Assembly (NCBI RefSeq): GCF_947366995.1
Contig: NZ_CANBCC010000001.1
Span: 1 to 64,000, forward strand
Reading direction: 5' to 3'
DNA length: 64,000 bases
From: an uncultured Aquabacterium sp.
GTDB lineage: Bacteria > Pseudomonadota > Gammaproteobacteria > Burkholderiales > Burkholderiaceae_C
Positions 46,441 to 55,198 of this stretch are shown here, one piece after another. The position numbers and the translations under genes are program-made. Each line of letters starts with the position of its first letter. Position 1 is the first letter of the stretch. The notes beneath the pieces were generated by a model. The model did not search any database, was not told the origin of the DNA, and was given only the letters and a program-made list of their open reading frames with translations.

Positions 46441-48888
46441 TCAACCCGCGGCGGTGGGGGCGGCTGAAGCGACAGGCAGCCACAGCGCGAAGCGGGCGCC
46501 GGAGCCCGGCCGGTTGTCGACCACCACGCGTCCGCCATGGCGCCGGGCCACCGTGTCGATGAACACGAGCCCCAGGCCGATCCCGGGTGGCAGACGCGCC
46601 GGGCGCCCTTGTTCGCCCCGCTCATAGCGCCGGAACAGGCGGCCCAGTTCGGAGGTCGGGATGCCGGGGCCCTGGTCCTCGACGGCGATCACATGGTGGC
46701 CTTCCTGAGTGGCGATGCTCACGGTGACAGTGCTGTGCGCCGGGCCGAATTTGACGGCATTGCCCAGGAGGTTCACGAGGGCGCGGTGCACCAGGTAGTC
46801 GTCCACCACAGCCGGCTGGCGGCGTTCTCCGTCCCAGGTGCGCTGCAGCGTGATGTCCTTCAGCTGCGCGCGCAGGCTCACTTCGTCGATGCACTCGTCG
46901 GCCAGAGAGTGCAGGTCGGTGCGCTGCAGGGTGACGGGGCGGTTCTCGGCGCGCATCACCTGCAGCAGCTCCTCGCACAGGTCCAGCGTACTGCGTGCCA
47001 GGCTTTCGATGTGCTGCAGCGCCTCGTCGGGGCTGGGCCCATGCCCCATCTGCTGCAGTTCGACCAGGGCGAGCAGCGAAGCCTGGGGCGAGCGGATGTC
47101 ATGCGCGATGAAGGCCATCAACTCCTGGCGCTGCATCTCGGCGTGGCGCAACTCGGTCACGTCGGTGGCGCACACGATCACCCCGCCAAGGCGTGGGACC
47201 TCATCCGGCCAGACGTCCTCGTCGTCCGGTCCTGCAGGCGCGCGCATCGGCACGAGGTGAACCAGGTACTGGCGACCATGGGGGCCGCTCGCCTCGGTGG
47301 TCACAGGAGACGGCTGGGGCATCTCGTCGTCTGCGATGCCGCGGCCCGGTTGGGACGCCACGCGCTGGAACAGCAGGTCCCACGAAGGTGCCTCGACCGG
47401 CGTCAGGGCGGCCAGCACCGCAGTGAGCGGTCGACCGAGGATCGCGGTCGATCCATCGAGACCCCCCATCACCGCGGCCTGGTGGTTGGCCTGCGTCACG
47501 CGGCCATCGGCATCGGTCACCAGCACGGCATCGGGCAGGGCGGTCAACGTGTCGGCCAGCAGTTGCCGCGCTTCACGGAGTTGGGCGCCGGCCTGGCGCA
47601 GCGCCGCGGTGCGCTGGTCCAGCAGATCCCCTGCCTTCGGGGCGGGGCGCTGTCCCGTTGTCCCGAGGGGGGCCTGCGCGATCAGGTCGAGCTCGTCCTG
47701 CAGGGCGTGCGCCGTCGCCTCCAGACGCCGCCAGCTCCAGACGGGGTAAGCCAGCATGGCGACGAGCACGGTGCTGAAGGGCGCCCACCAGATGTCGAAG
47801 GCCATGAGCAGCCACGACCCCGTGAGTGCGCCCGCCGACAGCGCGACGGCGTGGGCCAGCGCCTTGCGTGGGGTGACGGTCTGAAACGACCAGCCGAGCA
47901 GCAACACCAGCGTGGCTGCGATCGCGGCCTGAATGGGGCGGGGTACCGTGAACAGGGCGCCGTCGTGGCGCAGGTTGGCCAGCAGTTGGCCCGTCACCTC
48001 GACGCCGGGCATGCCGGTGCTCTGGCTGGTCACAGGGGTCAGAAAGGTGTCGGCCAGGCCGCGTGCCGTCACCCCGATCAGCACATCGCGCCCGGTGAAG
48101 GTGCGGGCAGGCACCTCGCCGCGCAGCAGGGCCGCCATGGACACGTGCCGGATCCGACCCGGCGGGCCGAGAAAGCGGATGGCCATGCGGTCCGTGTGCA
48201 ACCATCCCGCCTCGGGCGCAGACTCCGTTGGCGCGGGGTGCAGCGTCTGTGGCGTGTCTGCGCGCTGAAGGCGGGAGGTGCCCTGATCGCCGGCGCTGCC
48301 GACCTGCATCAGCGCCAGGGCAGGGTGCGGGTAGCCGGCGCTGCGGGTGCCGGCATGCAGCCACGCGTGCCGCAGCACGCCATCGACGTCCAGCGTCACG
48401 TCGGCGTGCGCCAGCAGCGCATGGGCGCGGAAGGCGGGCAGGGGGAGCAGTTCGTGCCCCTGGCCCAGGCTGTTCACGGCGTGGCCGACAGGCAGGACCA
48501 CCCGGGCGCTGCGGGCCAGGGCCTCGCTCATCAACTGGTCCTGCGCGGGGTCGCTGTCAGGCTCGGTCATCAGCAGGTTGTAGAGCACCGACCGAGGGCG
48601 GGCCTCGGTGATGAGGGTCAGCGCCTGGGCGTGGATGGCCCGGCGCCACGGCCAGCGGCCGATCGCTTCGAGGCTGGCGTCGTCAATGGCGACGATGACG
48701 ATGTCGTCCGGCGCGCTGCGTGTCCACGTGAGCTGTGCGGCGTCGTGCACCGTCTGGTCCAGTCTCCAGGTCCAGTGGCCCCAACTGGCCCAGCCTGCGA
48801 GGACGGCCAGCACCAGGCTCAGCCAACGCCATTCACGCTGCCACGTGGGGTCGGCGGTTCGCGCTGCCCGGTCGATGGCGGGCGTCAT
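46441..48888 (-). CDS. CHASE2-domain sensor histidine kinase
   Basis: 815 residues. N-terminal TM at about 23-40, extracytoplasmic CHASE2 domain (about 55-290; VIVAIDDASLEAIGRWPW is its signature), three clustered TMs (about 305-385), PAS domain (about 445-570; ALPDAVLVTDADGRV), HisKA with His596 in FIAHDIRSPQAS and HATPase_c with N-box LLGNAVKFG and EDQGPGIP. ATG 48888 is chosen; a TTG at 48900 is possible. Only 27 bp separates it from the FecR/LysM gene upstream, a typical CHASE2-FecR pairing. No response regulator gene is adjacent. Confidence 0.9.
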   Translation of the reverse strand: MTPAIDRAARTADPTWQREWRWLSLVLAVLAGWASWGHWTWRLDQTVHDAAQLTWTRSAPDDIVIVAIDDASLEAIGRWPWRRAIHAQALTLITEARPRSVLYNLLMTEPDSDPAQDQLMSEALARSARVVLPVGHAVNSLGQGHELLPLPAFRAHALLAHADVTLDVDGVLRHAWLHAGTRSAGYPHPALALMQVGSAGDQGTSRLQRADTPQTLHPAPTESAPEAGWLHTDRMAIRFLGPPGRIRHVSMAALLRGEVPARTFTGRDVLIGVTARGLADTFLTPVTSQSTGMPGVEVTGQLLANLRHDGALFTVPRPIQAAIAATLVLLLGWSFQTVTPRKALAHAVALSAGALTGSWLLMAFDIWWAPFSTVLVAMLAYPVWSWRRLEATAHALQDELDLIAQAPLGTTGQRPAPKAGDLLDQRTAALRQAGAQLREARQLLADTLTALPDAVLVTDADGRVTQANHQAAVMGGLDGSTAILGRPLTAVLAALTPVEAPSWDLLFQRVASQPGRGIADDEMPQPSPVTTEASGPHGRQYLVHLVPMRAPAGPDDEDVWPDEVPRLGGVIVCATDVTELRHAEMQRQELMAFIAHDIRSPQASLLALVELQQMGHGPSPDEALQHIESLARSTLDLCEELLQVMRAENRPVTLQRTDLHSLADECIDEVSLRAQLKDITLQRTWDGERRQPAVVDDYLVHRALVNLLGNAVKFGPAHSTVTVSIATQEGHHVIAVEDQGPGIPTSELGRLFRRYERGEQGRPARLPPGIGLGLVFIDTVARRHGGRVVVDNRPGSGARFALWLPVASAAPTAAG

Positions 48889-48915
48889 GCTGTGCGGCAA
48901 GGCAGTTCAGGCACG

Positions 48916-50580
48916 TCAGGGCGGCGACACGGCGAAACGACCGCTGGCGCCAAGGCACTCGCCCGTTCCGCTGCGCACACAGGCGGGCAGGACCAACTGC
49001 TGAGGGGCCGTCCACGGTCCGATGAAGCCGTCGGGGTCGATGGCGCGGTAGCGCACGTGAAGCAGCCCCCCTTCCTGGGGTTTGGGCAGCACGATGCGGG
49101 CGTCGCCACTGCGCTGCGTGGCTGCGAGCGACTGGAAGCCGGTGTCGCGCCCGAGTTGCAACTCGAACACCTGGCCCGGTTCGCCCTGCATCTGGAAGGC
49201 CAGGGTGTCGTCGGTGACCTGGGGGGCCGGCAAGGCGGCGGGCTGGGGCCGCACCGAGAACCGCAGTGGATCGCCCCAGGGCCCCCGGTCGGAGCCGGCG
49301 GCCGTGGTTGCCACGCGCCAGTGATAGTCACCCGGCGGCAGGGACACGTCCAGCGCGGTCTCGGTCAGGTCCTCCCGGTCGAGCAGCGGCGACTGGAAGT
49401 CGGCCGCGGTGGCCACCTGCACACGGTAGCGCCAAGCCTTCGGGTGGGCGGCCCATGCCAGCGGCACCGAGGCCGTTCGCCACTTCGAGCCAGGGGCCGG
49501 CGTGGCCGCAATCGGCGCCTCGGGGCGGGCCTTCAACTTGAATCGGTGGATGGCGTCAGGGCTCTCCAGGCCTTGCGCGTCGATGGCGCGTGCACGCAGC
49601 ACGTAATCGCCGTCGGGCAGATCGGCGAAGCGAAGTTGCGGGGTGTCGCTCGTCACCTCGCCCCGGACGATCTGGAACTGCTCGTCTTCGGCCACCTGTC
49701 CCCGGTAGGCCACGGCCTGGGGCACCGAGGGCAACTGAAAGCGCACGAGGATGCGTTCCTGAAGCGCAGGCAGGCCCGCAACGTCCGGTGCCACTGGCAG
49801 AGGGCGGGCTGGGACCGGCGCCATGCCCGCCTGGGCCACGGTGCCGAAGCCGGCACGCACCAGCGTTTCGCCCCGACCACCCTGTACGGCAACGGCCCCG
49901 GTAAGGGTCTCGCCACGTGTCTGGCCGCGGGTCGCATCGGCGTCCACGCGGAACTCCGTGCCGCGCACGCCCAGCACGGCCTGCGGTGTCTTGACCTGAA
50001 AGCGCGGTTCGCCCCCGGTCATGTGGGTCACCAAGGCTTCGACACGGCCGCGAACGACCTCCCACACCGAAGCGAAGAAACCGGCTTGCTGGTACTGACG
50101 CGAGGTGTCGAGCCGCGCCTCGGTGTCGGCCTGGATGCGCAACACCGAGCCGTCGGCCAGCTTCACCGTGACATAGCCATTGCCCGCTGTGCGCACCACG
50201 CTGCCCGGCGGCAAGGCATCGCCCTGGCGGATGCTGCGCGGTGCGCCGTCCGGGGCCTGCAGGCTCGCGTCACCCACGGCCGCCAGCACCGTGCCGTCAC
50301 GCGGCTCGTGCTTCAGCAGGCGGACAGGGAAACGCAGGCGCGTGCCCACCGGAATGCGACGCGGGGCCTCGATCCGGTTGAGCGCGGCCACCTGGCGCCA
50401 ATCCTGCGGTCTGGCCAGCAGGCGCTCGCCGAGCGCGATGAGCGTGTCGCCTTCGCGCGTTTCGTAGATCAGCGTGTCGGCAGTCGGGGCGGGGGGGGTG
50501 GCCTGGCTGCACGGAGCCAGTGCCAGCAGCATTCCCGCCAGCGTCAGGACCCGGCCGGGGAGGGGGTGGAAATACGCCAT
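48916..50580 (-). CDS. LysM and FecR domain exported protein
   Basis: 554 residues. Signal peptide (ends CSQA), a LysM domain (about 38-88; YETREGDTLIALGERLL) that would bind peptidoglycan, a FecR domain (about 95-220; SVVRTAGNGYVTVKLADGS, KTPQAVLGVRGTEFRVD), then fibronectin-III-like segments to the C-terminus. FecR/LysM proteins paired with CHASE2 kinases or cyclases probably convey envelope state to the kinase. It is the first gene of the two-gene unit. Ligand unknown. Confidence 0.88.
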   Translation of the reverse strand: MAYFHPLPGRVLTLAGMLLALAPCSQATPPAPTADTLIYETREGDTLIALGERLLARPQDWRQVAALNRIEAPRRIPVGTRLRFPVRLLKHEPRDGTVLAAVGDASLQAPDGAPRSIRQGDALPPGSVVRTAGNGYVTVKLADGSVLRIQADTEARLDTSRQYQQAGFFASVWEVVRGRVEALVTHMTGGEPRFQVKTPQAVLGVRGTEFRVDADATRGQTRGETLTGAVAVQGGRGETLVRAGFGTVAQAGMAPVPARPLPVAPDVAGLPALQERILVRFQLPSVPQAVAYRGQVAEDEQFQIVRGEVTSDTPQLRFADLPDGDYVLRARAIDAQGLESPDAIHRFKLKARPEAPIAATPAPGSKWRTASVPLAWAAHPKAWRYRVQVATAADFQSPLLDREDLTETALDVSLPPGDYHWRVATTAAGSDRGPWGDPLRFSVRPQPAALPAPQVTDDTLAFQMQGEPGQVFELQLGRDTGFQSLAATQRSGDARIVLPKPQEGGLLHVRYRAIDPDGFIGPWTAPQQLVLPACVRSGTGECLGASGRFAVSPP

Positions 50581-50610
50581 CTGGCGAGCTTAGCGGATGC
50601 CCAAGGACGC

Positions 50611-51360
50611 TCAGGCCGGATTGGGCACGTCGATGAACACATGGGTGAGGTCGAAACGTTCACTCAGGTGGGTACCGAGCGCCTGCACGCCGTACCGCTC
50701 GCTGGCATGGTGGCCGCAGGCGAGAAAGGCCACCCCGGTCTCCCGCGCGTAGTGCGCCTGCGGCTCGGACACCTCGCCCGTCAGGAACACATCGGCGCCG
50801 GCGCCAATGGCCTGCTCGAAGTAACCTTGCGCGCCCCCGCTGCACCATGCCACCCGGCGCAGCGGGCGCCCGTCGCCTGGCAGCACGACCGGCTCCCGGT
50901 CCAGCGCAGTCCTGACCCGGCAGGCCAGTCCGTCCAGCGTCAGCCCTTCGGGCGCCGCGCCCAGGAAGCCCAGATCCTGATCGCCGAACCGCGCATCGGC
51001 CGCCAGGCCCAGCTTTTGCCCCCATTGGGCGTTGTTGCCCAGCTCGGGGTGGGCGTCCAGCGGCAGGTGGTAGGCAATCAGGTTGATGTCGTGCGCGAGC
51101 AGCTGGCCCAGGCGCTGGCGCATCCAGCCGGTCACGCGGCCGTCCTGGCCCCGCCAGAACAGGCCATGGTGAACCAGAATGGCATCGGCTCCCTCGGCCA
51201 CGGCGGCTTCGATCAGCGCCAGGCTGGCCGTCACACCGGTGACCAGTTTGCGGATGGACGGTCGCCCCTCGACTTGCAGCCCGTTCGGCCCATAATCCTT
51301 GAAACGGCCTGCGTCCAGCAGCATCTGGGTGTAGCTGACCATCGAGTCTCTGTCGATCAC
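50611..51360 (-). CDS. Nif3-like dinuclear metal-centre protein
   Basis: 249 residues. Nif3/YbgI features: the RFKDYGPNGLQVEG start, AILVHHGLFW with the paired His ligands, and the C-terminal GHHASERYGVQALG with further ligands. Described as GTP cyclohydrolase I type 2-like with no firmly assigned role. GTG 51360 is preferred as start because the resulting MIDRDSM matches the family N-terminus and an AAAGGGA SD lies before it; an ATG at 51342 is the alternative. Divergent from the Do-type protease with only 29 bp between start codons. Confidence 0.9.
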   Translation of the reverse strand: MIDRDSMVSYTQMLLDAGRFKDYGPNGLQVEGRPSIRKLVTGVTASLALIEAAVAEGADAILVHHGLFWRGQDGRVTGWMRQRLGQLLAHDINLIAYHLPLDAHPELGNNAQWGQKLGLAADARFGDQDLGFLGAAPEGLTLDGLACRVRTALDREPVVLPGDGRPLRRVAWCSGGAQGYFEQAIGAGADVFLTGEVSEPQAHYARETGVAFLACGHHASERYGVQALGTHLSERFDLTHVFIDVPNPA

Positions 51361-51389
51361 GGCAGTCCCTTTCTGGACGGTGATGTTGA

Positions 51390-52556
51390 ATGCGTAGAAC
51401 CTGGTTGATTTTCTCCCAGACCGTGACGGTCGCCGTGGCAGTGCTTTTTGTGCTGTCCACGTTCAAGCCTCAGTGGATCCAGTCTCTGACCTGGCGCCAG
51501 GGCCTGCCTTCGCCCACCGTGCTGTCGGCCCCCACGGCCCGGTCGGCCAGTAAAACGCAGCCAGGTGGCTTTGCCGATGCGGCACGCCGTGCGGCGCCCA
51601 CCGTCGTGAGCGTCATCACCAGCAATTCCGGCGCGCGCCACCCGCACAGCCGCGATCCATGGTTCCGCTACTTCTTCGGCGATCAGGAAAGCCAGCCGCA
51701 GTCGGGCGTGGGCTCGGGTGTCATCGTGTCGCCGGAAGGCTACGTGCTGACCAACAACCACGTGATCGACCGCATGGAAGACATCGAAGTCATGCTGGTC
51801 GATGGCCGCAAGGCCCGCGCCAAGGTCATCGGCACCGATCCGGATACCGATCTGGCCGTGCTCAAGGTCGACCTCGACCGCCTGCCGTTCATCGCCTTCG
51901 GCAACTCGGATGAGCTACAGGTGGGCGATGCCGTGCTGGCCATCGGCAACCCCTTTGGTGTCGGCCAGACCGTCACCTCGGGCATTGTCAGTGCGCTGGG
52001 CCGCAACCAGTTGGGCATCAACACTTTCGAAAACTTCATCCAGACGGATGCCGCCATCAACCCGGGTAACTCGGGCGGGGCGCTGGTCGACGGGGTGGGC
52101 AACCTGATCGGCATCAACACCGCCATCTACTCACGTTCGGGGGGCAACATGGGCATCGGGTTCGCCATCCCGGTCTCCACGGCCCGCCAGGTGCTAGACA
52201 GCCTGATTCAGGAAGGCCAGGTCACACGCGGCTGGATCGGTGTCGAGCCGCGCGACCTGACGCCCGAGATCGCGGAGACCTTCAACCTGCCGGTGCGTGA
52301 CGGTGTGCTGATCACCGGGGTGCTGCAGAACGGCCCGGCCGCCCAGGGCGGCTTGCGTCCCGGCGACGTGGTGTTGAAGGTGGGCAAGACCGGGGTGGCC
52401 AACACCGCCCAGCTGCTCAATGCCGTGGCGGCACTGAAGCCGGGGCAGGCCGCACCGGTGGAGGTGCTGCGTGAAGGGCAGGTGGCCCGGCTCACGGTGG
52501 TGCCCGCGCGCAGGCCCAAGCAGCCGCTGCGCCCGCAGGAAGACGACGAGGATTGA
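51390..52556 (+). CDS. Do-like (DegS/DegQ type) serine endopeptidase, one PDZ
   Basis: 388 residues. An N-terminal membrane anchor (about 8-22), trypsin-like protease domain with His124 (NNHVID), Asp154 (TDLAVLK) and Ser228 (GNSGGAL), and one PDZ domain (about 275-370). The single PDZ and uncleaved anchor are more like DegS than two-PDZ DegP/DegQ. Periplasmic protein quality control or regulated proteolysis is the likely job. ATG 51390 starts the anchor. In relatives this gene adjoins tatC, as here (convergent, with a shared terminator). Confidence 0.92.
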   Translation: MRRTWLIFSQTVTVAVAVLFVLSTFKPQWIQSLTWRQGLPSPTVLSAPTARSASKTQPGGFADAARRAAPTVVSVITSNSGARHPHSRDPWFRYFFGDQESQPQSGVGSGVIVSPEGYVLTNNHVIDRMEDIEVMLVDGRKARAKVIGTDPDTDLAVLKVDLDRLPFIAFGNSDELQVGDAVLAIGNPFGVGQTVTSGIVSALGRNQLGINTFENFIQTDAAINPGNSGGALVDGVGNLIGINTAIYSRSGGNMGIGFAIPVSTARQVLDSLIQEGQVTRGWIGVEPRDLTPEIAETFNLPVRDGVLITGVLQNGPAAQGGLRPGDVVLKVGKTGVANTAQLLNAVAALKPGQAAPVEVLREGQVARLTVVPARRPKQPLRPQEDDED

Positions 52557-52558
52557 AC

Positions 52559-52581
52559 AAAGGGCCCCGCAGGGCCCTTTT
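52559..52581. terminator. Bidirectional intrinsic terminator between the protease and tatC
   Basis: AAAGGGCCC, loop CGCA, GGGCCCTTT and a T run, with A residues on the other flank. It serves the convergent protease (plus) and tatC (minus) transcripts, being 2 bp from the protease stop and about 23 bp from the tatC stop. Confidence 0.9.
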
Positions 52582-52604
52582 TCATCGCCGCGCCGGAAGG
52601 GGCG

Positions 52605-53414
52605 TCATGCGGAAGGCGGCTCGGACGAAGAGGCGCCCGCGGAGTCGGCGTCGGGTGCCTGCGTGTGCTTGACGAACAGGATCGCGCCCCAGATGCCCAG
52701 TTCATACAGCAGGCACATCGGGATCGCGAGCGCCAGCTGGGACACCACATCGGGCGGCGTCACCACGGCGGCAATCACGAAGGCAATGACGATGAAGTAG
52801 CTGCGGAAAGCGCGCAGCTTCTCGATCGTGACCATGCCCATGCGGGCGAGGATGATCAGCACCACCGGCACCTCGAACGCTGCGCCGAATGCCAGGAACA
52901 TGTTGAGCACGAAGCTCAGGTAGGCCTCGATGTCCGGTGCTGCGGTGATGCTTTTGGGGGCAAAACTCTGGATGAACTTGAAGACCTGCCCGAACACGAA
53001 GAAGTAGCAGAACGCCACGCCGATGAAGAACAGCACCGTGCTCGTGATGATCAGCGGGTACACCAGGCGCTTCTCGTGGGTGTAGAGGCCGGGCGCCACA
53101 AAAGCCCAGATCTGGAACAACACGACCGGCAGGGCCAGCATCAGTGCGGCCAGCATCGTCACCTTGATCGGCACCATGAAGGGCGAGATCGGGTTGGTGG
53201 CGATCAGGGTGGCCCCCTTGGGCAGGTGCGACACCAGCGGCGCCGCCAGCAGATCGTACAGACCCGAGGGTGAGGGGTAAATGGCCAGCACGGCGAAGGC
53301 GATGCCCACCGCGATCACGCACCGGATGAGCCGGTCGCGCAGTTCGATCAGGTGGGAGACAAACGGCTGCTCGGCGCCCGTGGGCTCTTCCGGGCGTTGG
53401 GAGGGGTCACTCAC
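52605..53414 (-). CDS. tatC: Sec-independent protein translocase TatC
   Basis: 269 residues, six TMs. Twin-arginine signal-binding region with the conserved ELRDRLIR start and Glu/Pro-rich first periplasmic loop region; VLFQIWAFVAPGLYTHEK is the family signature. It is the receptor of the Tat translocase. Start codon is GTG at 53414. Tat substrates seen in this window include phospholipase C and probably the Rieske protein. 6 bp after the tatB stop. Confidence 0.96.
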   Translation of the reverse strand: MSDPSQRPEEPTGAEQPFVSHLIELRDRLIRCVIAVGIAFAVLAIYPSPSGLYDLLAAPLVSHLPKGATLIATNPISPFMVPIKVTMLAALMLALPVVLFQIWAFVAPGLYTHEKRLVYPLIITSTVLFFIGVAFCYFFVFGQVFKFIQSFAPKSITAAPDIEAYLSFVLNMFLAFGAAFEVPVVLIILARMGMVTIEKLRAFRSYFIVIAFVIAAVVTPPDVVSQLALAIPMCLLYELGIWGAILFVKHTQAPDADSAGASSSEPPSA

Positions 53415-53420
53415 GGTGGA

Positions 53421-53915
53421 TCACGGATGGCGAGAGGCGCCCGAAGCGGGACGGAAGCGCGCCACGCGGGCCGCGCCAGACTGCACGTGACGGCGAACGC
53501 CGTGACGCTGCTTGTACCAGAGGGGCGTGGCGCCGCGCTTGAGGCGCCAGTTCTTGCGCTCGGGCAGCGGATTGCCGTAGTAGGGCGTGTGCGTCAGGTC
53601 GTTGTAGAAGCTGCCACCTGCTGACGACGCTTCGTTGACGTCCTGACCCGACAGGGCCTGGCTGGCCTCGTTGAGACCTTGTTGAACCTGGCTGCCCAGA
53701 TCGCGCGCCGCGTCGCTGATGTCGGTCTGCATCTTGCGCAGTTCCTCGACCTCGATGGAGCGGTTGACCTCGCTCTGGACCTGCTGCACGTAGCGCTGCG
53801 CCTTGCCGAGCAGCACGCCCACCGTGCGTGCGACGCGAGGCAGCCGCTCCGGGCCGAGCACGATCAGCGCCACAGCCCCGATCAACGCGATCTTGTCGAT
53901 GCCGAAATCAATCAT
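53421..53915 (-). CDS. tatB: Sec-independent protein translocase TatB
   Basis: 164 residues. Short N-terminal TM (IDKIALIGAVALIVLGPERLP) with the conserved Glu-Pro/Gly hinge GPERLP, then an amphipathic helix and long charged tail. It forms the Tat receptor complex with TatC. The C-terminal third is basic and variable, as usual. 51 bp after the tatA stop. Confidence 0.95.
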   Translation of the reverse strand: MIDFGIDKIALIGAVALIVLGPERLPRVARTVGVLLGKAQRYVQQVQSEVNRSIEVEELRKMQTDISDAARDLGSQVQQGLNEASQALSGQDVNEASSAGGSFYNDLTHTPYYGNPLPERKNWRLKRGATPLWYKQRHGVRRHVQSGAARVARFRPASGASRHP

Positions 53916-53966
53916 GGCGCGGAACCCCGGCCGCCTTCAGCAGGCGGCCACCGCGGGGTGTGAAGA

Positions 53967-54194
53967 TCACGACTTGGTCTTGGCGTCAACGTCGACCGTG
54001 TTGGCATCGGTGCGGTGGGCGCCGGTCACCTGCTGAGGAGGCTGCTCGGGGCTGCCGCCGTCCTTCATGCCGTCCTTGAAGCCCTTCACGGCAGCGCCGA
54101 GGTCGCTGCCAACGTTCTTGAGCTTCTTGGTGCCAAACACCATCCCCACCAACACCACCACTAAAAACCCGTCCCAGCTGCTGAATGAACCCAG
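53967..54194 (-). CDS. tatA: Sec-independent protein translocase TatA, CTG start codon
   Basis: 75 residues if read from CTG at 54194-54192. TatA features: one TM then the FGTKKLKNVGSDLG hinge and amphipathic helix AAVKGFKDGMK. Reading from CTG gives xGSFSSWDGFLVVV, and residues F20 G21 T22 K23 K24 L25 fall at the same numbers as in E. coli TatA, fixing this as the true N-terminus. No ATG, GTG or TTG is available at that point: the first conventional in-frame start (GTG at 54161) would cut away most of the TM. A strong SD (GGAG, 54205-54202) sits 7 nt before the CTG. Between hisE and tatB on the minus strand. Confidence 0.85.
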   Translation of the reverse strand: MGSFSSWDGFLVVVLVGMVFGTKKLKNVGSDLGAAVKGFKDGMKDGGSPEQPPQQVTGAHRTDANTVDVDAKTKS

Positions 54195-54331
54195 GTGCTC
54201 TCTCCAACGCGGCCTCCGGCCGCAACGACTACAGGAAAAATGACGCTCCTCGGCTGGGCCGGGGCACCGTGCATGCGCGAATGGTAGACCTGCAGGCTGT
54301 CAACTGTATGACGACCGCCCCTCGGCATCAC

Positions 54332-54712
54332 TCACACCACAGGTTTGTTGCCGGGAGCCGACCTCCGCGCGAACTCTTCGAGGCCCGAAAGCCCCTCGCG
54401 CCGCGCCAGCTCGGCGACCACATCGTGCGGACCGAGCCCGAGGTGGGCCATCGCCACCATCGAGTGAAACCACAGGTCGGCCAACTCACCCACCAGCGCC
54501 TGGCGTGCCGTGGCCGAGTCCGGTGCGGCGGCCAGGTCCTTTGCGGCGAGCACGGTCTCAGTGGCCTCCTCGCCCACCTTCTTCAAGATGGTGTCGGTGC
54601 CCTTGTGAAACAAGCGGGCCACATAACTTTTTTCCGGGTCACCGCCCTTGCGGGAAGCGATCACGTCGGCCACACGGGCCAGCACGTCGAGGTGGTCGGG
54701 GGTGTCGCTCAT
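54332..54712 (-). CDS. hisE: Phosphoribosyl-ATP pyrophosphohydrolase
   Basis: 126 residues. It hydrolyses PR-ATP to PR-AMP, the second histidine step. MazG-like fold with the [15 protein letters not shown] metal/substrate motif and [14 protein letters not shown]. It is separate from hisI, which it follows by 8 bp, unlike the fused HisIE of enterobacteria. The minus-strand orientation, opposite to the rest of the his genes, is unusual. The start ATG is at 54712. Confidence 0.95.
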   Translation of the reverse strand: MSDTPDHLDVLARVADVIASRKGGDPEKSYVARLFHKGTDTILKKVGEEATETVLAAKDLAAAPDSATARQALVGELADLWFHSMVAMAHLGLGPHDVVAELARREGLSGLEEFARRSAPGNKPVV

Positions 54713-54720
54713 GGTGGCGC

Positions 54721-55110
54721 TTACTTGTAAATCTGGTTCGGGTCTTTCAGCACCGGTTCGGTGCTCACCCACTGGCCATTCTCGTACTTCTGGAAAAAGC
54801 AGCTGTGCCGGCCGGTATGGCAGGCGATGCCGGGTTCGTGTCCCAGTTGCGTCACCTGCAGCAGCACCACATCGTTGTCACAGTCCAGACGGATCGCGTG
54901 CACTTTCTGGATGTGCCCCGATTCCTCGCCCTTGTGCCAGAGCTTGCCGCGCGAACGGCTGAAATACACCGCCTCACCCAGCTCGGCGGTCTTGGCCAGC
55001 GCGTCGCGGTTCATCCAGGCGAACATGAGCACGTCGCCGGTCTGTGCTTCCTGCGCAATCACGGGCACCAGGCCCTTGTCATCCCAGCGGATGTCGTCCA
55101 ACCAATTCAT
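54721..55110 (-). CDS. hisI: Phosphoribosyl-AMP cyclohydrolase
   Basis: 129 residues. Opens the purine ring of PR-AMP, the third histidine step. Zinc and magnesium ligands are in the LDCDND stretch and in [13 protein letters not shown]. The start MNWLDDIRW at 55110 fits the family; the frame stays open upstream but would run through the divergent pdxA region. First gene of the minus-strand block hisI-hisE-tatA-tatB-tatC. 88 bp separates it from pdxA. Confidence 0.95.
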   Translation of the reverse strand: MNWLDDIRWDDKGLVPVIAQEAQTGDVLMFAWMNRDALAKTAELGEAVYFSRSRGKLWHKGEESGHIQKVHAIRLDCDNDVVLLQVTQLGHEPGIACHTGRHSCFFQKYENGQWVSTEPVLKDPNQIYK

Positions 55111-55198
55111 AGACTGGCAGTGTAGCAATCGCGGGGCCGGCCCTGGGGTTTCCCCGCTCACAATATCGTGTGTCTTCCACCTCTGCTCGAACTGCGCC

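Noticed and set aside
46537-51408. Long plus-strand frame (over 1600 codons) across the CHASE2 and FecR genes
   Set aside because: Same shadow effect; the minus-strand genes have signal peptide, LysM, FecR, CHASE2 and kinase motifs.
54332-55110. Fused HisIE protein
   Set aside because: hisI has its own stop (54721) and hisE its own ATG (54712) in a different frame; the genes are separate.
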